Shown piece after piece: positions 12,112 to 23,492 of a DNA stretch of 64,000 bases. Under the pieces are notes generated by a model. That model did no database searches. It was not told where the DNA came from and worked only from the letters and a program-made list of their open reading frames with translations. Every line of letters starts with the position of its first letter. Positions within the stretch are counted from its first letter, which is position 1. A program made the position numbers and the translations under genes. Source of the stretch: Siphonodentalium dalli (taxonomy: Eukaryota > Mollusca > Scaphopoda > Gadilida > Siphonodentaliidae); NCBI GenBank assembly GCA_032622095.1, contig CP136065.1:92139343-92203342 (forward strand). Reading direction: 5' to 3'.

Positions 12112-12497
12112 AATAAAACACTGGTAAAAGCCAGGTAATCCATGGTCTATACATTACAGTAATGGCCCACTCCACCCCACCCCTTTTATCCCATTAGACA
12201 AATGCTGACTCCAAGTCATAATCTCATTTTCATTACCATGTTGTTTGCATCGTTCATAGAGCACTTGAGTGTATTTTGCACTAATCCATGGCTCAAATAT
12301 ATTCATTTGCTGCATATATTCTGTTCAGTAGAAAAGGAGTTGGTCCCATAAATGGACAGATTTAGCATACAGTACCCCTTTTGGCGCTAAAAATCTGTTC
12401 TACCAGAATTATACAACAATGATTCCCCGAATGAAGCAATGATGATTCTGCTTACCAGGCGCCTCTTCACGCTGAATATAATCATTTATCTGATTCT
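12112..12497 (+). repeat. Direct repeat of about 390 bp, copy 1
   Basis: Pairs with 12747-13137 about 635 bp downstream. Shared in order: AAAACACT, CCATGGTCTATACATTA, CACTCCACCCCACCCC, ATTAGACAAATGCTGACT, TTGCATCGTTCAT, GTGTATTTTGCACTAATCCA, GATTCCCC and CACCTCTTCACGC-like boxes. It includes one arm of the foldback at 9551-9839. Confidence 0.75.
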
Positions 12498-12746
12498 CTG
12501 AATAAACCACTGATTCTCCGCAGATCAAGTCCTGGCCAAACAAAGATCATCAGGATTCAAAGAGTTCAGAAAGTTATTACTCGATTATTGGATTTTTATT
12601 AGATTTGTGTGTATTTTTGCTACATAAGCAGGGTCCTTCCATGGACTAATTCTATCTGGCAGCGAGACACAAACCTATTGATGCTATACACAAGACATAT
12701 AAATTAAGACATTTATAATACCAAGGAATATCATTTTGTTATTGAC

Positions 12747-13137
12747 AAAACACTCTGATAAAAGCCAGCTAAACCATGGTCTATACATTATAGTAATGGA
12801 CCCACTCCACCCCACCCCTGTTCTCCCATTAGACAAATGCTGACTCAAGTCATAAACTCATTTTCATTTTGATTACCATGTTGGTTGCATCGTTCATTAT
12901 AGCACATGAGTGTATTTTGCACTAATCCATTCATTTGTTGCATATATTCTGTTGAGTATAAAAATAGATGGTCAAATAAATGGCGAGATTTAGCGTACAG
13001 TACCCCTTTAAGCGCTCAAAATCAAGAAGCTAGCTAGCTGTTCAACCAGAATTATCCAGCAATATTAATGATTCCCCAAATGAAGCAACGATGATTCTAC
13101 CAGGCACCTCTTCACGCTTTATATAATCGTTTATCCC
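12747..13137 (+). repeat. Direct repeat of about 390 bp, copy 2
   Basis: Second copy of 12112-12497 with scattered substitutions and small indels. Together the two look like a local tandem duplication with about 250 bp of intervening sequence. Confidence 0.75.
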
Positions 13138-13535
13138 ATGAATTAAACATTTATAATAACAAGGAATATCATTTTGTTATTGAAGAAGACAGACTTTGAC
13201 AGTCAATGACTGTGGAGACTCTCACCTGACAGAAGACTGGGACTGAAGACTATAAGTGTTAGTACCAGTACTTGTCAAAATCACTTAAAAACAAGTAGTT
13301 CTAAAGAGGGATGTAGCTAGACGGTCTCCGTTGAGCAGTGGGGTGTCCACCTTGAAATTTTCAATTGCATGACCCTGATCCCACCACCACAGTCTATAGG
13401 CTGCTCCATCCCAACTGAAGCAAACACACTCCCAAGTTCCGTAAAATTCCTTTGTACATGTTGGATTTTAACTCAAGGTTTCCTAACTGTTGCATGCCCC
13501 CTTTTTATGTTTACCCATACCATGTATGGTAAACA
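13138..13535. other. Stretch without recognised gene
   Basis: Nothing recognised. The start of a 145-codon plus-strand frame (13369-13806) lies here but runs into the tandem repeat at 13540 and has no recognisable domain. Confidence 0.3.
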
Positions 13536-13539
13536 TAGT

Positions 13540-13885
13540 GTCGTTGTCCGGATTGACCACTCGTCGTTCGTCCGTCCGTCCGTCTGTAGACACTTCACGT
13601 GTAATGCGATAACTCAAACATTTTCTATCCAATCAGAAGCAAATTTTGTATATGGGTATATCAGCCCAAAATGCAGATCGAGTTCGAATTTGGGTTTGAT
13701 CCGAGTTTTTGTTACAGAGTTATGGCCCTTTTTCTACTTAGAATTCACACATTCTGCCATAACTCAAACATTTTTTTATCTGATTGGAACCAAATTTGGT
13801 ATGTGAGTTTCACAGCCCAAAATACAGATCTAGTTCGAATATGGGTTTGATCCGATTTATTTTAAAGGAGTTATGACCCTTTTTC
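13540..13885 (+). repeat. GTCCGTCC-edged tandem dimer, about 150-bp period
   Basis: Opens with GTCCGTCCGTCCGTCTG. Two units share AACTCAAACA (13611 and 13761, 150 bp apart), AAATTTGGTATGTGAGTTT-like, CAGCCCAAAATACAGATC-like, GTTCGAATATGGGTTTGATC-like and GAGTTATG(G/A)CCCTTTTT. Related copies lie at 16838-17175 and 29888-30235. Confidence 0.8.
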
Positions 13886-14039
13886 GAAAAAAAAATTGAT
13901 TTAAAAAATAAATTATTTTTAACTTTTATAATAATAATAATAAAAAAAATTTCATTGACATTGTCATTTGTTTTCATTTAGATATTGATGATTATGATAC
14001 AAGTTGATAAAAAGATTTCCAATGTGTCCCTTTAATTTT

Positions 14040-14820
14040 TTAAAATAATTAAAAACAATTATAACCATTATAACTCTGCCAAGGGTACCCCGAATCACCA
14101 CACCAAATTTGATTAAATCGGTCCAAAATCTTGTGTTATGTACTGGTAAATCTGTTTGGAGCAACATTAAATCCAATTCACCAATTGCATTTGGACTACT
14201 TAGCTATTGATAAAGCTATATTATTTTCTGATATCTCTTATGCCAATGTGCAAATAATCTGATAAAGAAGCCTGTGGTATCTAATTTAAAATAAAGATTC
14301 AACAATAAACATCACATGATATTAACAGTAGACTTGGACATCTGGGCTGCAGAGTTATATCTTCAGATGGTCTGATATCATTATAATTGTTATTGGTTTA
14401 ATAGAGGTCAGTGTTCAACATAAACAATTCCTGTGATTTTTTGACAGCTGTGCTATATAATTGATATTAATGGGTCAGTGGTGAGGTTGCTTATCTGTAT
14501 ACTAGGACACATTATTATTGTAAACTTAAATTGGACTCTCTTAACCCAAGTATTCCATGTCCAGGGCACACCTACACATTTAACCCACGGACTTGCTGGC
14601 TGTGGCGGTTTAGCATTACAGATCCTGTACCAGTGCATTCTCTTATATAAATGCCAGTGACCCATAAATTCCAATAATTTGTGTTATGTACATTTGTCTA
14701 TAATAGTACATAACAGTATACTCTATAATTCAATACCAAAACTCTCATTTATCCGATCATATTAAATTTTTATCGCCAAGGGATGGGTTAACATCTGCCG
14801 ATCGTGATCGGCCTCTCGTT
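14040..14820 (+). repeat. Dispersed repeat of about 0.75 kb, inverted partner at 33670-34480
   Basis: The reverse complement of this block recurs 19-20 kb downstream. Shared landmarks: TATAACTCTGCCAAGGGTAC, ATCTTGTGTTATGTACTGG, TTTTCTGATATCTC, ACATCACATGATATTAACAG, CAGTGCATTCTCTTATATAA, then AACATCTGCCGATCGTGATC at the far end. No coding sequence recognised. Confidence 0.8.
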
Positions 14821-14829
14821 TAATGGACA

Positions 14830-15650
14830 GTTATGGTGGACCCCATTCAAACAAATTGTGATCCCAAATCTACATGGGCCATATACACCAAATGCCATTT
14901 CTTGACTGGTCGAACCAATTTTAACAAATCTGTAACCCAGTCCCAAGTGACACAAGGGCCCTCCATACCACATATAAGCTAAATAGACCTGATGGTTCTT
15001 GAGGAGGAGACATTTTGAGAATTACTATGGGGAAGAGTTATGTCCCTGATCAAGTTATTTGACCTGGTGGCCCCATTTGAAAAAAATCTGTATCCCTGTC
15101 ATCCAAGGACCCGCCATACCAAATATAAGCTAACTAGCCCAGATAGTTCTTGAGAAGATGTTTTAAGAATTACTTTGGATGAAAAGAGTTACGTCCCAAA
15201 CTACACCACTTTTTGACCCAATTTGAAGAAAACTGAATCCCGGTCATCCATGTATTTATATAATAATTCTAATTCTAAATTAAAATATTTTTAAGAGTTG
15301 TGTCCTGGCATCGCTCATATTTGACCTGGTGACCCCATTGGAACACGTTTGAATCCAAGTCACACAAGGCTCCTCCATACCAAATATAAGCTGAATCGGT
15401 CTGATGGTTCTTGAGAAGTTGTTTTAAGAATTACTATAACAGGAAAGAGTTATGGTCCTGGCTTTACAATTATTTGACCCGGTGACCTCATTTGAACAAA
15501 TCTGAATCTGAGTCACCTAGGGAACATCCACACCAAATATGAACCCATTCGGTCTTATGGTTCTGGGGAAGAAGACAATTCTCGACGGACGGACGAACGA
15601 TGAGTTATGACGATATATAGCTCTGCCGGAGACTTCGTCTCAGTGAGCTA
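14830..15650 (+). repeat. Diverged tandem repeat array
   Basis: About five degenerate units contain TTTGACCTGGTGACCCCATT, AATC(C/T)GAATC-like, ATACCAAATATAAGCT, GGTTCTTGAGAAG and GAGTTATG boxes. The block ends at GACGGACGGACGAACGATGA and a CTCTGCCGGAGACTTCGTC stretch. The edge and spacing match the other GACGGACG-type families in the window. Confidence 0.7.
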
Positions 15651-15814
15651 AAAAGCAAGCATATAATGTTTGTGTCCCTCAAAAACAATTTGATGCAAAT
15701 GAAAGAAATGCATACATGTAGCAAATTTAATATAAAACAAAATAGCATCAATCGTTTAGCACTTCTCATAATATCATTCTAAAATAAGTTTGGTAAACAA
15801 TACCCTGGAACCCT

Positions 15815-17829
15815 CACTGTGGGGGAACTACTCCTGGCGATTTGGTTCTCTACCGAGCAATATTTACATTCTCTACTGAGCAAAGTTTCCGATTATTTGC
15901 ATTTTTGCTCATTTTCGTGACATCGTCATACTCACAGCAAGTTTTCTGCCAGATGTTACCTCGCATTATTGCAACAGAAGGAGCAATGGACGCACAAGTG
16001 ATGGTTAGTAATATATGTCCCAAAATCCGGTCAGTTTATAGTCACAATTTCAAATGTTATTTGGAAATTACTCGATATTTGTCAGTTGTGCGGAAATTTT
16101 TTCATTTCCACAACATTTTTACAAACTAATACTATTAAAATTATGGCGCCCGTGACATCCACTGGGGATGCTAAACAAAACTCAACTATAAATCACATTT
16201 TTTTTTAGAAAAGAAGCTATAATAAAATTTTGGTGAATGTTCCGGTTCTCTGTTGAGGACTCCGATTCTTTGCAGTTTACTCGCGGTGGCTCCAGTTCTC
16301 TACATATGGGCAGAGTAGATTTTACATGTCCACATCTAACGCCAAAGACATGTTCAAACAATTATTGGGCTAAAACAAGATATTGTATTGGGTTCATATT
16401 ACCTAAATATTGTTATCTGCTCATAATTATAACATCTCTTTTTCACAAAGTTACGACATGCAAACAATTACTGAGCACATATCATATTGTTGTTTCTTAA
16501 TACAGACATTATTTCTCTTCGCGTACACGTTCATTTGACATATCTAGTTCCTGAAGTTTCTGTAATAATTGAGAGGTATAACATAAGAAGTTTCAACCAA
16601 AGGTTCATAAATTTAGCATTTGTCACTGGGCTATAGTTGTTTTGTTATATTTTTAGTACAAACTGGGACAGGAATTGTGACTATTATTAGAACCATATAA
16701 CACTTTTGAAAGCAATTTTATTTTATGATACTTTTAAGTGAATTATATGTAATAGTATGCATTTCTCTTGGCGCAGTGAAGCAAATACGTCTGCCAACGA
16801 GTTTAGTATTCTTTTTGTCTTTTTTGGGAGACTATTAAAATAGACGGTGTCCGTCCGTCCATCTGTCGAGTTGTCGGGACGCCCGTGGGTCCAGCTGAGC
16901 GGAAAGTTTCCGGATGAGAACATTATTTTGGGCTAACGGACCGAATCCAAATTTGGTATGTGAGTTTATGAGCTCGAAATATAGGTCAAGTTCCGTCCGC
17001 CCACTTTTGCCGTAGTTATGGCCAATTTTTCGACTTAAGAGTTTTGTCGTTTTTAGGTTTCCGGATGATAACTTTAGTTTATGTGATCTGATCTGAACCA
17101 AATTTTGTATGTGAGTTTATGAGCTCCAAATACAGGTCAAGTTCGAATATGGGTTCGGTCCGCCCATTTGGCCTCCGATTGTTTTAGAGCCCTGACAGTT
17201 CTTCTAAACAATAACGAACCATCTCGGACTGCAACTTCCATCTTTTCGTAGACTTTCTGTTCTATCTAGCGATGACATAAAAATGTGGTCATTAATATTA
17301 AGAACCATTATAGGACGCTATACAGAGGGAATTACTTTGTGTAAATTTTGTAATTGCAATTAAGAGTTCTTTGAACCAGCTGCATTATAGACGTGTCAAT
17401 GGATCTGAATACACATGTCAATGCATATGGCCGCCCCTCATCATGTGTCGGGTTTATTACTAATAATATAGTCATTTTGGCAGAAATCAAACAGACGGCA
17501 TATACTACTTTATCTAAGGCAGAGAATCGAGCTGTTCGCAGAGAACCGAGCGCTCGGTAGAGAATCGGAGTCCTCAGCAGAGAATCGGAATCGGAAAATA
17601 GAAAGTCAATTTCTGTGCATTTCGGGGTTAGTTTTTTACTATTTTTACAGACTGATGGCCAGTGACCATAATTTCACGATAGCGTTATGAAACTCAGGAA
17701 ACACTGTTCTAATGTTGTTTTTTTACGTTTTATGCTGCGATTGCTCGATAGAGAATCGGAATCGTGGCTCAAAAATGCTCACGAAACTCGGTAGAGAACC
17801 AAATCGCCAGGAGTAGTTCCCCCACAGTG
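15815..17829. mobile_element. Non-autonomous hAT element, 2.0 kb, with 8-bp TSD
   Basis: Both ends begin CACTGTGGGGGAACTACTCC and continue GGCGATTTGGTTCTCTACC, about 43 bp of nearly perfect terminal inverted repeat. It is flanked by the 8-bp direct repeat GGAACCCT (15807-15814 and 17830-17837). Several TTCTCTACCGAG-like words follow each terminus in inverted orientation on the two sides; these are probable subterminal transposase-binding repeats. No transposase frame is visible, and the longest open frame has 95 codons. A GTCCGTCC-type tandem repeat lies inside at 16838-17175. Confidence 0.9.
16838..17175 (+). repeat. GTCCGTCC-edged tandem dimer inside the hAT element
   Basis: Starts GTGTCCGTCCGTCC. 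The GTTTCCGGATGA box recurs at 16906 and 17057 (151 bp), followed by ATGTGAGTTTATGAGCTC and ACAGGTCAAGTTCGAATATG-like boxes. Same layout as 13540-13885 and 29888-30235. Confidence 0.75.
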
Positions 17830-17861
17830 GGAACCCTGACTGGTCTGAGTACTGTACATCT

Positions 17862-18440
17862 TTGTTGAAGATGCATAATCCGAATTAACGCTCGCAAGTT
17901 ACTATTTCTTTGGCTTCGGGGGTAAAAAATATTTGATTTGAGTCGAGGAACAAAGCTCAGAGTGATCAGATATCAATTTTTGAAATCTATTTGTTTTCAC
18001 CACGGGTCTTTTGTCGTGGCCTGGTCAAAAGTAGACGGTCTTGGACCAAATTGCGGATGAAGATGGATAACTCTAAAATCAAGTGGCTTTTGTGTGTCAG
18101 ATATTATCCGAATTAATGCTTCTAAATTACTATTTCTTTGGCTTCGGGGGTAAGAAATTTTGTTAGTATGTTATTTCTCGAGATGTGCAAATATTTGTGG
18201 CCCAGAAAAACTTTGTCTCTGACAAAATTGCAAATGAAGATGGATAACTCTAAAATCAAGTGGTAATATGGCCAAATTTTGTGATACTCAAGTGATAATA
18301 TGGCCATATTTCGTTGAACAAAATATTGATAACACGTTTTGGGAAATTTGGTACCATAGTTGACAGTGGTTAGCATTATTTTGTTGTTGTTGTATCTTGA
18401 TGATATGGGGATCGTCTGATCAGATTGAGTACCTTTAATG
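17862..18440 (+). repeat. Dispersed repeat with GATGAAGATGGATAAC motif, copies 2 and 3
   Basis: Two overlapping or tandem partial copies of the family at 11275. ATCCGAATTAA occurs near 17877 and 18107, and TGAAGATGGATAACTCTAAA occurs in both. The second copy runs on to CAGTGGTTAGCATTATTTTG, ATCTTGATGATATGGGGA and GATTGAGTACCTTTAA. Confidence 0.75.
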
Positions 18441-18471
18441 TTCTATTTCAAAACTATTTGATCAACTAGTT

Positions 18472-19192
18472 GTCGCATCAGAGCTATAAGGTGGTAACTC
18501 CATTTTGGCGGGAAATGAGTATTTTATATCATTCGAATCGTGAGAAAAAATCCAATCCAATGGGCCAAACTGTTTTTCCATTGGATGGCAAATATTCTCA
18601 CAAACCAGTGACACAAATGTTGTATCTCCAGCGATCTTCACAATTATTCATGCTATAAGGTCATATGTCCAACAGCAGCCAAGCGAATGCTTCAGGTTGT
18701 CCACATGATTTCTGTTTTGTGTTTGTAAATTCTCCAATGTGTGCTATATGGTCGTATATCCATGTTAGTCACGTGATCATTTGGTGATTTAAATTTTTTG
18801 ATTTTTCCACAAATTTCTGTATGATGATGCACATGAGTGAATATTCATAATGTAGAATAGGCACTTTTTAGTTCATGGACACATGCGATTGCCACCATAT
18901 TTAGCTTAATCTGTATTTATTAGCACAACTTCCTTATAGCACGGAAACCAATCGTCATTGGCGCATGCAAAAGGTTGTATCTCCAACCAAGTTATTGCTT
19001 TTAAAAGAAAACGAGGGAGTAAACAGAAAAAATATGTGGTTCAATGGACAGCTAATGCCAGTTTTCATTGGGATAAATACAACAATACGTCATGCTTTGT
19101 CAACAATATGAGAAATGTTGTCTGAAAACTTCAACCTTCATTTTCTCGGAAAGTTGAAAATGTGCATTACGACCTTATAGTTCTGATGCGAC
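18472..19192. mobile_element. DNA element with GTCGCATCAGA termini
   Basis: The left end reads GTCGCATCAGAGCTATAAGG and the right end is its inverted counterpart with one mismatch over about 21 bp. The interior repeats AAGGTCATATGTCC- and ATGGTCGTATATCC-like words. No clean target duplication or transposase was seen, so the superfamily is unassigned. Confidence 0.65.
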
Positions 19193-19271
19193 GTAGTGAC
19201 TGTCCGAACTAGGCGCGACTGCCCCATTGGGACTAAGCCTTAGGATTGGGATACACAAACTTGGCAATGTA

Positions 19272-19484
19272 CAGTAATGCCCTAAATAATCGATTCCTTA
19301 ACCACAGCAGAATTATGGGTAATCTTTCAGGATTTAGTCGGAAATATGGCCTGTTGCCATTCATCAGAAAGCTCTCAGTGAGAGCTTTCCGATGAATGGC
19401 AACAAGCCATATTTTCGACTAAATCCTGAAAAATTACCCATAATTCTGCTGTGGTTAAGGAGTCGATTATTTAGAGCATTACTG
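19272..19484. mobile_element. TA-flanked palindromic MITE, full copy
   Basis: Full-length copy of the family at 9235 with TA on both sides (19270-19271 and 19485-19486) and arms meeting at CTCAGTGAGAG. Confidence 0.85.
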
Positions 19485-19507
19485 TAGGTAACTACATGAA
19501 TCAAGAG

Positions 19508-19550
19508 TCGGTACACATGTACTAGTATATTTTATAGTACATGTGTACCG
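19508..19550. repeat. Short palindrome
   Basis: GGTACACATGTACTA pairs with TAGTACATGTGTACC around an AT-rich loop. Confidence 0.6.
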
Positions 19551-19720
19551 TCCATATACGCCCCTGCGAAATGTCCCGGTGTGCAAATAGTGACAAACAT
19601 ACAGGTAAGTAATAATAGCTTTAATAGAGTGACACTAACCAGCAATCTCATACAACATCAAAAACAAAAGTAAAACAAAGAACCCTGTATTTGTTTTTTT
19701 TTACCCTACACAGAATGATA

Positions 19721-19901
19721 CAGTAATACCCAAAATAATCGACATCTTAACCACAGCAGAATTATGGGTAATTTTTCAGGATTTAGTCAGAAATATGGCT
19801 TGTTGCCATTCATCGGAAAGCTCTCACTGAAAGCTTTCCGATGAATGGCAACAAGCCATATTTCCGACCAAATCCTGAATCGATTATTTAGGGCATTAGT
19901 G
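19721..19901. mobile_element. TA-flanked palindromic MITE, right arm partly deleted
   Basis: Copy of the family at 9235. The right arm lacks the ATTACCCATAATTCTGC-to-GGAG part, so AATCCTGAAT runs straight into CGATTATTTAGGGC. The hAT element at 19913 lies 11 bp downstream. Confidence 0.8.
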
Positions 19902-19912
19902 TATCTTAGAAT

Positions 19913-20486
19913 CAGGGTTCGCGCTGGACCAAAATTTACTTTTGCCAAATGAAATTATTTTTTGCCAAATTATTTTAGCATTTGCCAAATGCTATCCAGA
20001 TAGTATCATCTTCTGCAACCTTAAGTCTTATGTTCGACACTCGTGGTTTGAACGACTTTTGATATCGATAGAAAAGCAGTTAGTTAACATCTCTATTGTG
20101 GTTTGTCACACAACAATAATCTAGTCACCAAACAATACAATGGTAGAAAGGTTGCTTCATCAGTAGGGCACATCACAGAGAATTAGCTATGTAAACACTA
20201 ACAACACACTAAATACTAGTAATCCCTCCAACCATCTGTACTAATGCTATGAGATTAACTGCATCTTAATAGAGGTATTAACTTTTCATAAACCTTATAA
20301 AACACAACTAATATAATTATGTTGTAAGAGTTTCCTGAAATGAATGGTATTGATTGACCAATACTTTTCAACTTTCTTGAAGAATTAAAGTGACTTGCCA
20401 AAACATTTGCCAAATGAAAATATTTTTTGCCAAATGCGAATTATTTTTGCCATTGGCAAATTTGGCAAGTAGCAGCGCGAACCCTG
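19913..20486. mobile_element. Non-autonomous hAT element, 574 bp, with 8-bp TSD
   Basis: Termini CAGGGTTCGCGCTG and CAGCGCGAACCCTG are flanked by CTTAGAAT on both sides (19905-19912 and 20487-20494). TTTGCCAAATG-like words are repeated near each end, several times and in opposite orientation, consistent with subterminal binding sites. No coding capacity. Confidence 0.88.
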
Positions 20487-20689
20487 CTTAGAATTTATAC
20501 AAGCTTATGTTCAATAACATCAACATACTGAAAAAATAAAATAGAGATATGTCAAAAGGAAATAATTTGTTCTCCAATTATTTTCTTTGAATTCGGACAG
20601 AAAATGTTGCTTTTTTAGAACATTTCAAAATTTTCTATAGGAAATCAATCTCCTAAGACACAGCTGTTTCTATTGTGTGGTAATCATGT

Positions 20690-20836
20690 GCCATTTCATT
20701 CTTATATATATGCGAGTTTTCCATAGGAAGCCTCGCATATATAAGAGAATGCACTGGCTTACAAGATCAAGGTAAATATTGTTAGGCCAATGTATTCTCT
20801 TATATGTGCCCTATGGAGAATGCATTGCCACAGGGT
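20690..20836. repeat. Hairpin repeat with GCATTCTCTTATATATGCGA arms
   Basis: Two linked hairpins with CTCGCATATATAAGAGAATG and its complement, joined by a TTACAAGATCAAGG linker. Related hairpins occur at 22562-22667, 26796-26864 and 26963-27031. Confidence 0.65.
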
Positions 20837-20962
20837 TTTCGCAAAATTTGAGGAAGCTCCAGTCACAGAAGGGTTAAATGCCTCGTTAGTAAACTAATGA
20901 AAATCAAGGGATAGTAATTAGTAGGGATCATTTGTAAATGCTTCGCATATATACAGACAATA

Positions 20963-21175
20963 CAGTAATTCCCTAAATAATCGACTCCTTAACCACAGCA
21001 GAATTATGGGTAACTTTTCAGGATTTAGACGGAAATATGGCTTGTTGTCATTCATCAGAAAGCTCTCACTGAGAGCATTCCAATGAATGGCAGCAAGCCA
21101 TATTTCCGACTAAATTCTGAAAAATTACCCATAATTCTGCTGTGGTTAAGGAGTCGGTTATTTAAGGCATTACTG
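20963..21175. mobile_element. TA-flanked palindromic MITE, full copy
   Basis: Copy of the family at 9235. The left flank is TA; the right flank has mutated to AA. Confidence 0.82.
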
Positions 21176-22150
21176 AAGCTTGCATATAATACTGAGTTAC
21201 AGAATGACATACCGGTATATCGGTGTTTTTTTCCACGCTAGAAGTCATTGACCTTAACTCCTCTTAAGTTGAGAAGCAGGTCATCATTCCTGTAATAATT
21301 ATATTACCATTGAGTAACAAATTATATGACTACAATGGATACGTGTACAGATTCTTAACAATAATGCACAAAATGTCAAATGTGGAACATATACATTGCA
21401 ATTGTTCAGTGAAACCTATCACATAAAAATCTTGCAAGAGACCAGATATCCAAGAATAATTACACATGCATTGTCGAACAATCTCAGAACCAACACAAAT
21501 TCTTCAAATACCAAATACCACAATCATACACTTTAGGTTTATTATAGGGATTCTGAGTCTTTTGACACACTGAATGTGGTGATAATATAAAATAGGACAC
21601 AACACTCAACACTAAATTGCACAATATACTGACTGGAGAAAGTAAAATGAATAATATAGGAATATATTTTTGATTTTTGTTTGATATACATGTACTAGCG
21701 ATTTTATAAGATACAACTTTCAGCTTTTGCGTAATGAACTACTACTGATAAGCATTACGAGAAGCTAAGTAATAGTGGTTGTAAATAATTTGGAAGGTCT
21801 TTTTCGCAGAGTCCATTCGTGAGGAAATTGTGGAGTTGTGTCTTGACTTAATGTGAACAGAATGTCTATCTGTCATCACACATAGTGCTTTGATTTTCAC
21901 AGATTCTAGTGTTTTACGGCGATGAATGATTTGATTAAATGCCACTAAGGGATAGAAATTAAAGCCGCATGGCGATTACAATTTAAGGATACAATCTTAG
22001 TGTCAACTACCACATTGAGGACAAGAGAAACAATCTCAACTGATTACTTTCTGATGTATTTGTCAGTTTTGTTGCAAAACCGAAACCGGAATTGTAACTG
22101 CATGGATATGGCAAAACAGCAACTTGTAGAAAGAACACAAATTCTAGTAA
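21176..22150. other. Stretch without recognised gene
   Basis: No coding sequence or complete repeat recognised. Short frames at 21742-21945 (minus) and 22000-22269 (plus) show no domain, and the second runs into the MITE at 22155. Confidence 0.35.
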
Positions 22151-22154
22151 CATA

Positions 22155-22367
22155 CAGTAATGGCCTAAATAATCAACTCCTTAACTACAGCAGAATTATG
22201 GGTAAATTTTCAGGATTTAGCTGGAAATATGGCTTGTTTGTTGCCATTCATCGGAAAGCTCTCAGTTAGAGCTTTCCGATGAATAGCAACAAGCCATATT
22301 TCCGACTAAATCCTGAAAAATTACCCAAAATTCTGAAGTGGTTATGGAGTAGATTATTTAGGGCATT
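22155..22367. mobile_element. TA-flanked palindromic MITE, fused at its right end
   Basis: Copy of the family at 9235. Its last bases (TTAGGGCATT) run directly into TGCAGAATGAGG of a hAT-type MITE, without the usual ACTGTA end. Confidence 0.8.
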
Positions 22368-22552
22368 TGCAGAATGAGGTCCCCAGAGGGTGAATTTACC
22401 CTCTGGGGACCTCATTCTGCTTACACCTCAGCAGAATGAGGTTCCCAGAGGGTGAATTTGGTGATGCTAGCCCGCTATGCGGGGTAGCATCACTAAATTC
22501 ACCCTCTGGGGTCCTCATTCTGCAAATGACAGACACCCTATTTCAGGGCTTG
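22368..22552. mobile_element. Partial hAT-type palindromic MITE
   Basis: Right three quarters of the element typed at 5483-5737. The left arm is shortened (the inner GTGATGCTA part and the CAAGCC terminus are missing); the right terminus reads TATTTCAGGGCTTG. Confidence 0.8.
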
Positions 22553-22561
22553 CTGTTGTCC

Positions 22562-22667
22562 CAATGGGAGACTCACATATATAAGAAAATACATTAGCTT
22601 ACAAGGTCAAGGAAAATATTGTTAGGACAATGTATTCTTTTATATATGCGAGGCTCATAATGGGAGA
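22562..22667. repeat. Hairpin repeat, same family as 20690
   Basis: CAATGGGAGACTCACATATA pairs with TATATGCGAGGCTCATAATG around the loop TTACAAGGTCAAGG. Confidence 0.65.
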
Positions 22668-22781
22668 TTGAATGTCTGATATTTGAACAAATTAGCATTG
22701 TACATCATATGTCAATCATCTACTTCACTCAAAGATCAGAGAAAACATGTTGTGGTAAGTCTCATTAGGCTAAACAAGAAT

Positions 22782-23154
22782 TAAAGATGGTTTATCTCTT
22801 CCTAAATAAGTTTTATATAGTTTTTGAGGTACAAAATAATAAATTCTGTCAATATTGATTTTATATCAATATTTTCTTATATCAATTGGGATTTTTTTTT
22901 TTACCATTTTCACAACAGACTGTCATGAAGCGTTCACGCAATCTCAAATAGAGATAGTGTTCTCCCTCTTGTTACGCTCTGCCAGCCGTAAAATGTCCCA
23001 ATTTTATTTGATATATTATACCAGAAATTCTAAATAAAATCAATATTATTTTGATAGAAGTGTTTTGGACAGGTGTCTTTGATTCATATCTATTAGTTTA
23101 CATCCAGGAAACTATATAAAACTTGTTATAGTAACAAGAGATAGACCATCTTTA
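22782..23154. mobile_element. MITE with TAAAGATGG termini, copy 1
   Basis: A 373-bp element has TAAAGATGGTTTATCTC at the left and GAGATAGACCATCTTTA at the right. Long inverted arms include ACTATATAAAACTTG and TTTTATATAGTTTTTG, and AATATTGATTTTATATCAAT with its mirror. A larger, nested relative is at 61446-62597. Confidence 0.7.
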
Positions 23155-23247
23155 AAATCAAGTGATAATTCTGATTGAAATAGATACCATGGTAACGATG
23201 TTTAAATTAGAAGTTTTTCGATCTCAACCTGTCTATTATTACATTTA

Positions 23248-23484
23248 CAAGCCTTGAAATAGGGTGTCTGTCATTTGCAGAATGAGGTCCCCAGAGGGTG
23301 AATTTAGTGATGCTACCCCCACCAAATTCACCCTCTGGGGACCTCATTCTGCTTACACCTCAGTAGAATGAGGTTCCCAGTGGGTGAATTTGGTGATGCT
23401 AGCCCACTATGCGGGGTAGCATCACTAAATTCACCCTCTGGGGACCTCATTCTGCAAATGACAGACACCCTATTTCAAGGCTTG
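23248..23484. mobile_element. Palindromic hAT-type MITE with 8-bp TSD, second copy
   Basis: Same family as 5483-5737, with complete CAAGCCTTGAAATAGGGTG termini. It is flanked by TACATTTA on both sides (23240-23247 and 23485-23492). A short internal deletion removes part of the first GATGCTA box. Confidence 0.88.
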
Positions 23485-23492
23485 TACATTTA

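Noticed and set aside
13369-13806. 145-codon plus-strand frame
   Set aside because: Half of it lies in a GTCCGTCC-edged tandem repeat and nothing matches a known protein.
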